Positions 11,738-22,545 of a DNA stretch of 64,000 nt are shown here, piece by piece; position 1 is the stretch's first letter, and the number at the start of each line of letters is the position of its first letter. Source of the stretch: Mesodorylaimus sp. YZB2_4 (taxonomy: Eukaryota > Nematoda > Enoplea > Dorylaimida > Dorylaimidae); contig JASANH010001409.1 in NCBI GenBank assembly GCA_030248295.1, positions 372,001 through 436,000 on the forward strand, given 5' to 3'. The notes below the pieces were generated by a model. It searched no databases. It saw only the letters and a list, made by a program, of their open reading frames with translations, and was not told the origin of the DNA. A program made the position numbers and the translations under genes.

Positions 11738-12420
11738 ATGGACTTCAATCGCATGCCTGATCACATTTGCTTGAAACTCATCCAACACCTGCCATTCGAA
11801 GAGCAAGTTCGTGCGGCCCGGGTCAGCCGTCGATTCGAGCAAATATCCAAATGGGCCGTTTCGAATGTAACAGACGGAATCTTCCGGAAAATGTTCATAA
11901 AATCGATGAAGAAACTGATCCAGCTGTTTCCAGGAAACCTGGAAAAACGGAGCTTCAAACCACACTGACAGTGAACACGACCTTACAAAGGTGACTGTGG
12001 CCTTATCAAAATATCAACTTCTCCTTTGTGCAAAATTTCTCTGCGAGGGGTTGCAGCGTCGAATTGAAGAAAATTCTTTGTCACTTACTGACCAGCAGTC
12101 CGAACTTGCATCTCTTGTATTGGGACTTTAGGCGAAGTACATTCCCGAATGTGTTGTGTCAGTCTGTGCGAAGTGCTCACATGAAGGTGTCAGTGAACTT
12201 GAAGGCGAAAGTGAACTTTTCGAGTCTCTGGCTGCCGCGTGTCCGCGTTTGATGCATGTCTTTCTCGACAACATGCTCCCATGGGAAGAAGTTGTCGATG
12301 AAGCAGCCGCGAAGCTGCCACTTATTCAAGAGTTGAAGATGCTGTGAGGCCCTCCTTCTGTCTCACTAAGAGGCGCTGCCTGAGAAAATCGACTCGAAAT
12401 GGCCAACCTTTCAAAAGTTG
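11738..12420 (+). pseudogene. F-box/LRR pseudogene 2
   Basis: The first 76 codons are open and carry a clean F-box (MPDHICLKLIQHLPFEEQV, then VSRRFEQISKWAVSN), then stop. Downstream fragments in other frames (LLTSSPNLHLLYWDFRRSTF; ESLAAACPRLMHVFLDNMLP; VDEAAAKLPLIQELKML) match leucine-rich repeats of the gene at 26.7-28.1 kb. An F-box-only peptide could still be made from the open 5' part, but the frameshifts suggest a pseudogene. It sits directly next to knottin D. Confidence 0.8.
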
Positions 12421-12560
12421 CCCCTAACCACGAGGGGAAGTCTTCAGACAAGCAACAGACTCTACTGGTTCCTAGACACCAGCTGGCCGAATCAGGCTCT
12501 ATTACATCCACCATGAACAGACGCGCTACACCCGCATCGCGTGTCTTATCACTGGTGGGA

Positions 12561-12980
12561 TCATGAACGGTATAATGAGCAGGTTCTTTCTCTTGTAATC
12601 AGATTGTAATTCCCACCTAAAGAATCAAAATAGTATCGAGTATCTTGTCACAGACCTGGGATATGATACATAAGAAATGGCTTACAATCTTCGTTGCAGC
12701 ATTCCACGTCGGCTGAGCAAGCTGCGCCGGCTGCCTTGCACCGCCCTTTATAGCTGAAAGACCACCAGAAAATGATGCAAAAAATTACCGTCACATAAGA
12801 CACGTACTCTCTAGTTTTCTCGATAGAGTCAATGAGCCATCTGCCAAGATCATCTGAAGCAAACGGCAGCTCTAAATTAGTGTGCATGCACTGAGAAAAG
12901 CCTCCCAGACCTCCATAAGCCGGTTCATGTTGGGCCACTAATACGAAGAGCAGTAAACACAGACTGGCAACGAGCGTCAT
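12561..12980 (-). CDS. Secreted cysteine-rich knottin-type peptide, copy D (best preserved)
   Basis: Exon 1 (12980-12808) encodes a strong signal peptide (MTLVASLCLLLFVLVAQ) and a pro-region. The 54-bp intron (12807-12754) starts GTACGTGT and ends TTTCAG, but it is also open in frame. Exon 2 (from 12753) gives C-x6-C-x5-CC-x3-C. The 39-nt GT...AG segment (12655-12617) holds an in-frame TGA. Removing it keeps the frame, adds the sixth cysteine 21 residues on, and reaches a stop at 12561; without splicing, translation ends at 12648. Six cysteines in this order fit the inhibitor-cystine-knot fold. Role (venom-like, antimicrobial or regulatory) cannot be told from sequence. The start was chosen because it opens the hydrophobic leader shared by copies A and B. 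Confidence 0.65.
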
Positions 12981-13019
12981 TCCAATATTGCCTGCTGTAA
13001 TCGCAGGTTTGCGCAATAG

Positions 13020-13640
13020 GGCCCGAAACAGAGCAAGACGGAGGAAAGTTGCATGATAGGCCCTCCCTTATAAAACATGAGCTGTAGGTTAACTAAATGC
13101 GGATATGTATTCTAAATCACAGGCAGAAAAAAAGGGCCTCCAGAGCCCTTTTCACATCTGGCGCTTCAGGCGATTTCATATTTTTTTTTAATGCGCTGCG
13201 CATGGACTACAAAAATGCTTCTATGTCGATTAGCTTGCCAAGGTACAGTAATTTGCAATACCTACAAGAAAAATATGGCGTCATTTTGTGTTGTGACAGA
13301 AATCGCATCAGAAAAGTCTAAGAGCAGTGATGAAACATGCCTTATATATAACAGAAGTACAGGGTGGTGCTAGGTGGTATAAAAAATCCTTTCCAAAATT
13401 AAAAAAATGTATGACATGAATCATTTTATTGTATTTACTGAGGGCACATACACGAGGTCAAGTGACCCCCAGCTACCTCGAATCAAAGTCTTCTACTGTA
13501 GTTTTAAAGAAGCGTGGGATGCGGCACTTTGTGAAAAAGTGCCTAAAACATCGCATCGCAAGCTTACCTGTTTTCGCATCGAACTATACTGCCAGCTTTA
13601 AACCAGCCTATAGAACTAATCTCCATGCTTTTCGGCAGGC
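13020..13640. repeat. Knottin duplicon, copy D right flank
   Basis: Homologous to 3340-3745 and 6560-7150, including the blocks around 13190 (GCGCTGCGCATGGACTACAA) and 13555 (CATCGCAAGCTTACCTGTTT). Confidence 0.7.
13064..13077 (-). promoter_or_regulatory. Possible TATA-like element of knottin D
   Basis: On the minus strand the sequence reads GTTTTATAAGG about 90 bp upstream of the knottin D start. The same word occurs at the same relative place before copy A (near 3300), and a variant before copy B (near 6622). Conservation alone suggests core-promoter use. Confidence 0.35.
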
Positions 13641-14322
13641 TGGGCTTCGGGGCTCCTTCGTAACCCTCCAAGGTTCCTGCAGAATGGGCGTATGCTGCAT
13701 GCTTGTCTGGAATACACAGAAACATTCAAAGCAAACACGGAGATGGCAAAAGTCGAAAATTGGCGGCTGAAAATTATTGTGCGCGGCTATGTTCTGCGCC
13801 CTTACTTCGCTAGAGTTTGCACCAGCTTCTTGGACTCTTAGCTGCAGCCCTTGGGCGCATTTCAGATGCTATAGTTCCAAGATGTGCATCGGGCTCCCTA
13901 AACCCGAACCCGATCTGATGGCTTTTTCCAGGTTAACTTGATAGAACTTGCGTCTGAATGGGCTCAATCGACTTCCGACTCTATACCGTCAGCATAATCG
14001 AACATAGCTTCGAAAAATTCGAGGATTCAAAAATCGCATGCACTTGGCGCGATAATATCTGATATGAAGCGAATGTAAGCTTTTAAGAACGCGATTCTAA
14101 GTTCTCAAGACCTACTCTGTATATATTTTTTGACCAGCATATTTTACTAAACTTTGGCACGTAAATGCACAAAGAAAAGTACCGAAATCTACCTAGCCAG
14201 TAAAAACCTACCTAGTAAAAACTGTTCAGACCAATTACTTTTACATTCATTTTGTAAAAAGCGTAATTAGCCACGGTAAATTTTTATTGACACTTTATTT
14301 ATTATTCATTTTTGGTTTTATT
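13641..14322. other. No recognisable gene
   Basis: Spacer between the duplicon and LINE remnants; nothing recognisable. Confidence 0.4.
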
Positions 14323-15470
14323 TCATTTCATGTTTTTCGATTCTTGCATGAAAAAAGACTTCAGAAAAGTATCCTCAAACCGATGCTTGTCCAAAATGAA
14401 TTGAGCCCTGTTTGCCGAGACCCAGAGTCTCCTCCTCAGTGATTCCCATAAATCTACCAGTTTTCCTTTTTCCTCGAAATCCATTCTGGCGAACCAGCCA
14501 CATCGCTGGGCTGACTGCAAAACTATGTTCGCTGTCACGAGCATGGCTTTGCTTTTTATGCCAGCCACACCAAAGATCTTGTCCTCATCTCTGATCTTGA
14601 TGGAAGGGTCCATTCTTTGGAGAAGGCTTTCCACTTTCTTCCAGAACCCAAGCACTCTTTGGCACTCTTGAAAACGTGGTATCCGTCCTCCCGGATACTC
14701 TGGCCCGATACTATCCTGCAGTGCTTGCACGACTCGTCTACATCTACGAAGTGATCCTACTCCTAGTGTACTGTACAGTGCCTTGTACAGGAGACTGTAG
14801 TGTTGACCGGGTCAGACCGTCCACATGTTTGCTCGTGTTTAGTCTCCAGTAGGCCCTGAAGTCCAGATTAGCTGTACTCATGCCAGTAACTTTGCATGGC
14901 AGCTGTGGCCTTCCATGCCTGTCATCAGGTGTTTATAGAGCGCTGTCGTTTTGACATGCTTTACCGGGTACGTTTCCGCGTCTAGCCCGTCGCTGTGCTG
15001 GTCAAGCAGCTTTAAATTCGCCGTCAGCTCTGCCCTTCTTATATCTTTGCACAGACGGGTGTCTTTATTTCTCCTAAATGGCACAACTTTGCGGGCTTAA
15101 CTTGCTCGAAAAAGTAGTCGAAACATCTGTGCCACACGGCTTCCTGCTGCGCCCTGGTCCTTCTAAGGAGTAACATCAACCCACAGTCAATTGGGGGATC
15201 CTCCAGCCTATGTCCGGGTCTGGGCGAGTTCTTTTTGCTGAGGGAGAGTACCGCTTTTTCTACTTCATCTTCACTTATCTCTGCCTCCAGTGCAGCCCTG
15301 TCTACCTTGTCGGCTGTTCCAAAAGGAGCTTGGTCTAAAAACATTCTTGCCGCATTTTCCTTGATCGTCCCGGCACGTGTGAACGACGATGAGTGCTGTC
15401 CTCTCACTTCTGCTATCACCTCCAGCTGATTGTCATCCACGACCCCCTTCTCATCTTTAATCGCGTACAC
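14323..15470 (-). mobile_element. Non-LTR retrotransposon (LINE) remnant
   Basis: The minus-strand frame 15470-15039 resembles the segment just before the reverse-transcriptase core of LINE ORF2 (EDEVEKAVLSLSKKNSPRPG, like the usual acidic-helix / KSPGPDG region). The frame 14730-14323 resembles a LINE C-terminal region (FGVAGIKSKAMLVTANIVLQ). The catalytic RT block between them is missing, so this is an internally deleted, inactive copy. Clade not assigned. Confidence 0.5.
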
Positions 15471-15479
15471 TGTTCTTAA

Positions 15480-16018
15480 TTCACCTCAATTCTTGTGCTC
15501 CGGCCTTCTAAGAACTTGGCGAAGTTTTCTTGCACGCCTGGTGGTGGGTGGCTAACTATTTATCCCTTCCACGAGAGGCCCTATCAGGGTAGGAGGCACT
15601 CGAATCCGGGTCCCCTCACGGGGCGCGGAATCATGGACACCATTCTCACGTATGGTTGCCCCATTGGGTAACCACCGATATCGCGGGGTTGCGACTAACA
15701 CGCACCCTTGCCCCGGATTGACCCTAGTCGATGGCAAGATAGGGTCAACTAACAAGCCCCCTAGTCCGCGGGTAAAGGGCGAAAAATCGACCCACCCCTG
15801 GACCGACAAGGATGGGTCAAAAAAGGATGGGAGAGATTGGTATGGCTAGTTCCTGGACTGGGCTGAGGATTGCCTATATGTATAAAGGCTCCTTCATCGG
15901 CCAGTCAGATGATATCCCTCCGACCAGCGAGTGTGGCCGACCTTCCCCTCTGCATGAGTCCTTGTTAGCGTAGTGGCGCCGTGACTACTGGATTAACTTT
16001 GTTAGCGACTTTGTCGAC
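15480..16018. other. No recognisable gene
   Basis: GC-rich spacer with short frames. A TATAAAGG word near 15881 has no gene attached that I can see. Confidence 0.35.
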
Positions 16019-16707
16019 TAATTAGGACTCGATTTCAATGTTCAGAAGACTCAATCGATTTTATTTTGGCTTGGTCGAACGGAACCCGCTAAGCCAAATT
16101 TGGTGTTTCGTGGTCAAGAAATCGCTTTCAGTGCAACAGTAACTTATCTTGGCGTGATTCTTTCGCCAAATTTGCAATTCAATGAACACTGTCATTATGT
16201 GGCCTCGCATGCCCGGAAGATGATTGGGGCCTTCAAACGGCAGTTCGGTAAATATGCGAATGGAGTATTAAAAACGGTATATATGCAATGTGTTCTACCC
16301 AAGCTTGATTACGGCTGCTCTTCTTGGTCACCCATGCAGAAGGCATTGATCGATGACCTCGAGAGATCTCAAAAGCTTGCGGTACGTTCCATTCTGAATA
16401 ATTGGGCCATTCAGTACGATGCGGGGTTGAGTGTCTGAATCTTTTATCGCTTAAGAAAAGGCGAGACTACCTGAAGCTCATGCAATTTTATAAATTTTAT
16501 CGCGGCTGGGCATTCTTTCGAAATCGAACATTTATTCACATTGATGACTGTGGCCGGCGTTTTAGCAGCCGTTTTATTCAGCCTCATCAGCTAGTCACGC
16601 CAGCTCCTCGAACTGAATCATTCAAACAGAGCTTTCTTTACTCGACTACTACAGCCTGGAACCAAGTGGCTGGTGACAAAGCAATGGACTCATTGGATAA
16701 TTTTTAA
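16019..16707 (+). mobile_element. LINE reverse transcriptase C-terminal fragment
   Basis: Translation gives LDFNVQKTQSILF, then VTYLGVILSPNLQFNEHC and LPKLDYGCSSWSPMQK, typical of the thumb and C-terminal part of Jockey/CR1-like reverse transcriptases. One frameshift near 16430 joins this frame to the next (LNLLSLKKRRDYLKLMQFYK). The element is 5'-truncated before the catalytic domain. A short ACAGACAGACAG run follows at about 16838. Confidence 0.75.
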
Positions 16708-16959
16708 AAGCACGTCTGGGTTTTATGTAAATGATAAATTTAATTTTCCTATAGTTGTGTTCTTTCTTGCTTATAATCCTACATGTGCGGTGCCGTTTTA
16801 GTGCGCTTTCAAGTGCTTGGCTACCGAGTAAACAAACAGACAGACAGACAGTGACTAGAGCTGCGTCGACACTTCGCTGCGTGATTGTGATCGTACCTCG
16901 ACCCTACACCATCGCCCAGCAGTCCGGTATCGCGAGACCAGGACACCGGTTTCATTGGC

Positions 16960-17400
16960 GTCACGAACAGGATCCTCGTATGGTAATACGGGACTGCCGG
17001 TTTCCCTTCCATTATCATGATGACAATGAGGCCATACTCTCGAATTCTAACATCAACCCGTACAAAATTCATTGCTCTCATAGCTACTATTTCTATGACT
17101 GCTGTAAGCTTCGGATGTATACTCATGTACAAATAGTCACTTAATGCACCATATGCTTGTAACTAGAGCTTTAGGCTCATACTAAGTATGGATAAAGTCT
17201 TTATCCATAGCCAAGCACCTTAAGCCGCACTCGAAGTACCCAAGGCTCGCGCATATGATATCCACGTACAAGTATCCAAAGAATTCTCAGAGGTGTAGAA
17301 GTCATTTTAGAAATTTTGTATCACGCGATGGGACGTCTTTGTTTTATCATTGCCCTGTGTGCTGCCGTCACTCTGCTAAGCGTTGTACAGCCGATCAATC
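16960..17400 (+). pseudogene. Duplicated 5' stub of the lectin-PAN gene
   Basis: About 400 bp parallels 19230-19620: shared upstream blocks (TTTCTATGACTGCTG) and a signal-peptide start at 17328, MGRLCFIIALCAAVTLLSV, against MGRLCFTIALNAISTLLSV at 19548. After the signal-peptide codons the sequence departs and no lectin or PAN exons follow, so this is a truncated tandem duplicate. Confidence 0.7.
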
Positions 17401-19230
17401 GATTTTATTCAAGCAGTACTTGATCCTGGTGATGAGCTGGACAGTTCTCCTTCGTCTTCATCTTCCATCCTGCCTGCAGGCACAGATGTGTGGACGTGTT
17501 TATGCGTGCCATGGCTGTACGGTTCAGCATACAAAGTTGTAGTTTCAGAAAAAACATTGACCAGAGAATTTTCTGATCCCGCAGTCCTTGATTTTTGTTT
17601 TTGCTGATGTGATTTGATATTCCGCGCGTGCTGGAATGACTGCCTTCTTCTCGCACTTAATCTTTGACTAATTCTTCTAGTCATTGCACAAGTACCTGCC
17701 AAAAATGCCGAACTTAAGGGCGTCTCCAAGGATCGTTAATTGATCACACTGTGATCGAAGGCCTTTGCGAGTGTGGTCCTGTTCTTCTTTGCAGGCCTGT
17801 TCGAACCACAGCCCGATCCAAGCTTTCTAATAGCTAGTAATCCATTCTACTGTCTTCGAAGAACATCGTTTGTAGCATGGCGCGGCACACCTTCAGCTCG
17901 GAAGTGATGAATCGCGAATGACTCAAAATCGAGATTTTCAGAGTAGAGCTTGCACGCACGAGATCTCAAACTGAGCTTGGTTGATGACATTTTACTCGAA
18001 ACGGCTACATGCGACAGAGCGAGAAATGGAACTCGCCGATGCAGAACTCCAAGGGCTTTCTTTTAGTATATGTAGAGTGCAGTACAGACCAACGGCTTCG
18101 TAACCTGCGTAGTCAATTTTGTTGTGCGGATATTTAGGACACCCGTTGGCATCTATGACTGCAGGCGTGATGCTACTGATGCAGTGATTTTTCAGCATGT
18201 CGCCAATATGAATCATGTTCCTTATGCTTGACAAACATGGGATATTCTAGGGCTTGTTTTAATCCCATTTCGGCCAGGCGGGGCGATCGGTGACCGGCTA
18301 CATTTGGCCAAGAGGGATCACCGATTTCGCGCTCCTTATGGTAAAAGTATGTTGAAGGCGGTTCTGGGGGTCAGCTAGGTCGTTGCTGATACTGCTTATC
18401 TCGAATGATAGTTCTATTCGACAGAAGCCATGTTGGTGTTGCAGCTTTATCGATGCTGCCTCTTTTATGAAACCTTGAACGAAACTTTCAGCTTTTGAAC
18501 AGGCCGGGACTTGGAGTACATTTTGTGGCACTCTTATCCTAAGCAAGGCGTATTTTTGCCAGGAATACTGTATAAATTCTCTGAACAACACTCGGAGTAA
18601 CGAAACTTGACTTAGGGCTCTTCCGAATTACTAAGCACCCTGGTTATGCTCTGCCCATTGTTCAGGTTGTGCGACGAAGCAGTAGCCACTGGCCGACATT
18701 TACAGTACCATCGCAAGGTTACGTAATTCTAATTGTAAGAAGAGTATCGGCTGGCCAAAATCTGAACTTGGCCTAATGTTTGGGTTTGGTTGAACCATGC
18801 CATGCTCACGTTACTGTAGAGTGAACCCATTCGGGCGTTTTTGCAGTAAATCCTGACTCGGACTCGAACGGTGCAGTATGCATGGTTTTAAATGACTGAT
18901 TCGCTTGGATCGGGAATCTAAAAGCGAATTGAATTTTTGAAAACTCAAGTTTCCAAGACCTGCAGGGCGTAAAACCCTTGTTAGAACCTAAAGTACCCGT
19001 CTATTCTGGAACCGCATTGTCATAAACCAGTTTTCTTAAGTTGAGCGCAATGGTGCCCCCAAGTTTCTGTAAACCGCTAGTTCACATTTGCATTCCCAGC
19101 GCCTAACCTTTCCTGTGGTTACAACATATTATTCTCTCACTGGCCTTTCTGCATTACCTCCTCGTCCAAGATTACCACATAGCACCTAGTATATTAGTTC
19201 CCCTTACATGTTCATAGGGCTTTGCATAGA
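17401..19230. other. No recognisable gene
   Basis: Frames under 110 codons on both strands. None carries a domain I recognise. Confidence 0.4.
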
Positions 19231-19547
19231 AGTGGTGAGCTAAACAAAGATGTGACTACATCAATACTTGGGGTTGCTACCAAGATGTGAAACCAGGCTG
19301 AACTCGGCCTTACTGTACGTTACATATGACATAATGGCATTCTCAGACCATTCCCTAAAAAATTCATTGGTCATGGTCGCTGTTTCTATGACTGCTGCGC
19401 TTAGGCGTACCTTCATGTATACAAGTGAACGTCGAACAGTGCATGGTATATTTGAATCACATTTCCGGTCTGCTCGTGCTCGTGCGGTATCCAAAGGATC
19501 CTCGGAGGTGAAAAAGTCTTGTTAGAAATTTTGGATCAAGTCAAGCA

Positions 19548-20575
19548 ATGGGGCGTCTTTGTTTTACCATTGCTCTGAATGCTATCAGCACTCTGCTTAG
19601 TGTTAGAAAAAGTATGTAATAATGGGTGCAGCACCCTCTCACTTTTGACGCCCACCATGCAATGTGATACAAGTACTCTCTGAAATAGGTGCAGCGATTC
19701 CAGACCGAGCAGCTTGCGATGCCCTAAAGGGCCTCATGCATGGAGGTCGGTGCTTTTTTTATCGAAATGACTTCAACCTGGCCAAATGCCTGGGCATTAT
19801 GCGGCAATTACGGGGCAACACTGGCTCATATACACAGCGGCTTGGAACATGATGCGGTGGCCAAGTGGATACCGGTGAGGCAATTTTAAAAATTAAAGAC
19901 TGTTTTCATTTGAAATATTTTTAGTCCTTAAATGGAAGTTTACCGTATGAATTTTGGATCGCCATGAGACGTGATTCGAGTGCTAATGGCTCGATAACAT
20001 GCGGGACAGCACAACAGACCACGTTTTGGCACGACGACGAGGCAACACCCAATTTGCAACTACGGGGAGACAACACGTGGATGAAATCTCATATTTGCGA
20101 TGAGAATGATGGATGGCCTGACGAATTCTGCATTTGGGTCAAGTTGCAGAACGGTTTATTCAGACTGGCTGATGATACATGCTTTACAACAAAGACATAT
20201 CCGTATAAGCCGCTGTGTCAGTTTACAAGTAAGTCTGGAAGCTGTAGTTTCATATCGCTTTTAACTTCTGAAAACACCCCTGCGCCATCATTTTAAAGTA
20301 ATCCTACTTTTTTAGCAAAAGAATTGAACTTTACCAAATCTTCGCTTTGCATAACAAGTCCGCCAGCAGAAACAATTTCAGCTAGCCAACCTCAAGACTG
20401 CGCTATGGCATGCAGTCAGAAAATCTGGTGTCGTAGTTTTAATTTTATGCAGGACGCATTAAACTGTACAAATCACACTTGCCACTTATTCAGCTTGTCG
20501 CAAAGGGACAACTCCACAACGATGTCACCAACGGCTTCGGTTAATGGCTGCATTCCATATGACTACAGTCCATAA
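19548..20575 (+). CDS. Secreted C-type lectin + PAN/apple protein, one-base frame disruption
   Basis: Four exons: 19548-19611, 19689-19874, 19925-20228, 20316-20575, with introns of 77, 50 and 87 bp. Exon 1 is a signal peptide (MGRLCFTIALNAISTLLSV). Exons 2-3 form a C-type lectin domain: GGRCFF, TWPNAWALCGNYGATLAHIH, FWIAMRRDSS, W-D, and a closing Cys in PYKPLCQF. Exon 4 encodes a PAN/apple-like domain with CAMACSQKIWCRSFNF, then CHLFS. The exon lengths total 814, one more than a multiple of three. The frame changes at the T7 run 19754-19760, between GGRCFF and TWPNAW. All splice phases agree if one T is removed, so this is either an assembly error or a recent pseudogene. Lectin-PAN proteins are secreted or cell-surface recognition molecules; the ligand is unknown. 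Confidence 0.75.
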
Positions 20576-21759
20576 TCCGTGGCATCCCATCATGGTTTTA
20601 GTACCCCTAGATTTCTTGTGACTCTCCAGCCATACAAACTTGACTGTGTCGAGGAGTTTAGTGATGATTGGTTGCAGAAGCAGGGTTTTTTATTTCACCT
20701 TCACCATAGAGTTCATTAAAGTTCACTACAGAGTTCCTAGGATTTCCTTGTGATTTGGAAAAAATTGTTTACGTTATCTAATTTTGAGCGTGTCCATTAC
20801 TCTGTGAATAATGAGCGCATTTGCTTCAGCAAGAGTAAAAGTGCGGTGATACACTGTACTGTACTACCAATCCGTGGCTTCCCCCACTTAACCCAGTTTG
20901 TCTCGAAGCACCTTTCTGGCTTCACGCGTGACTTCACATGATCGGACCTGAGCTACCCTGCCGATAGCAACTGTTTTTATATTTGCTTTCTGCAGCTCGA
21001 CAAACTTCGCAGCAACTGCTTTCGAGGAAAATCGAAGACTGATGACATTTCCGGGAAGACCTCTACTTTGCATCTCTACATCAGACTTGCCAGACAAGAA
21101 CACGCGAGAAGAACACCTGATCGTGAGGAGCCTGAGGTGCTAGCCAAGTCGCGGCAGATGTTGACGACCAACCGGCAAGAAGACATTCCATGACATGGAG
21201 AGGGCCAGGCCTGTGTAACACTCGCCCACCACCTACGTCCTGCCGGGTGTCGCCTCCTGAGTCCAGGCGCCCAACTTCTGTCGGCCGAAATCCTTCGTGC
21301 GCGTGAGTGGTGCCGCGGGGAGCTTACGCAATTCCGACCTCTAGTGGTCTAAAACTGGTGAAACATCAACCGGAGAGGTTGACTACGGTTTACTTGTGCC
21401 AGTCGACGGGCTCACTGCCGGCTCCAGGCGCATGTTACACGGGCACCTAAAACTGGGTGACGTGCGACCGGTTCTACGCTCAAGTGACGGCGGTTCGGGC
21501 TGATCTTATAAGCGACCAAGGCCTTCTATACCCCAAGCCTGATAGAAAGGCTTATTCCTGCAAAGTATCTATCCCTAAGACCGCGATTCCTGCACAACCC
21601 CTCCGGCGTATATGCCCCGTTTCTGGGTGCCTGCAACTGCTCTGTACAATACACTAGCCTGGCTGCTGGTTGAATGCACCCGGTCCTGGTATCCCCACGC
21701 TGGCGAACAGTCCCACTGTCGTCACCCCCTAGTAAAGACTCAAGTCAACTGTAGCTAGC
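20576..21759. other. No recognisable gene; partial MITE near 21355-21425
   Basis: A 71-codon minus-strand frame (20888-21103) has some coding look (LPGNVISLRFSSKAVAAKF) and might be a LINE ORF1 scrap, but I cannot support it. Weak MITE-like sequence occurs near 21360 (GAAACATCAACCGGAGAGG). Confidence 0.35.
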
Positions 21760-21935
21760 CTGTAAGGAAGAAGGGCGGTTCAAAAACTCCGACTTGGGCG
21801 GGCAAGTCTTGCGACTATACCTCCGGCTGAAACATCAACCCGAGAGGCTGACACTTCCCAGCCAGGGGAGATCGATTACTTTCTCCTACTCGCCATGGCC
21901 TGCCAGGCACGAGGGTTACACAACGCCAGAGGATG
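21760..21935 (+). mobile_element. MITE-like element, right part
   Basis: Shares CGGCTGAAACATCAACCCGA, CCAGGGGAGATCGATTACT and the right end CAGGCACGAGGGTTACA with the family described at 59472-59669. Confidence 0.7.
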
Positions 21936-21939
21936 CTTT

Positions 21940-22545
21940 ACGAGCACTGCAATGCACAACGATGAAGGGGTCCAAGATCAGTCGATGGGAACAGTCCTAG
22001 ATCTACCCCACAGTACTTGCCCCGGAGTCAACTTTTGGACTTTTCCAGTATGAACCAAAAAGAAACGACGACCGCAGAGGCCCTTTGCAAGTGTGCTAAT
22101 CGAAGTCAACGGTCAGCACGGCTCGCACCACAGGTCCACCACAGGGGTGGCATCCCAGGAGAAAGAGTACTAATCCTAGGGGCCTGCTCTGATACCTCTG
22201 GCTCCTCCCCACCGAGCCAACACCCCCAGTCGCCTCCCCCCAAGAATTCTAGGCGCCACTTTTGGCTATTGTAATTCAGATACAGGCACTGGTGCCAGTG
22301 AGGCAAAAGCACGAGAGTATAATCGCGCGCTGGAGAGGGTACATGCTGCATGTGGAGATAAATAAGACACTGAAACTATCGCGCCTTGTTTATCCCTAGA
22401 ACCTACGTAGTTCTTATCGGTGCCTGTGTAATGATAGCGCTCGTCTGCCTGCCCTACATCAAAGAGCGCAGTACGCAGGCTGGTAAGCCTGACTCAACAA
22501 CGTGACACTCCAAGTCACGCCCTGGTCTTCGTAACGTAGGAGGTG
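21940..22545. other. Upstream region of the NERD-helicase gene
   Basis: No gene seen. The promoter of the gene starting at 22546 should lie here, but I see no clear core element. Confidence 0.35.

Noticed and set aside
18298-18591. 97-codon minus-strand frame
   Set aside because: Suspected LINE scrap, but I could not match any RT motif.
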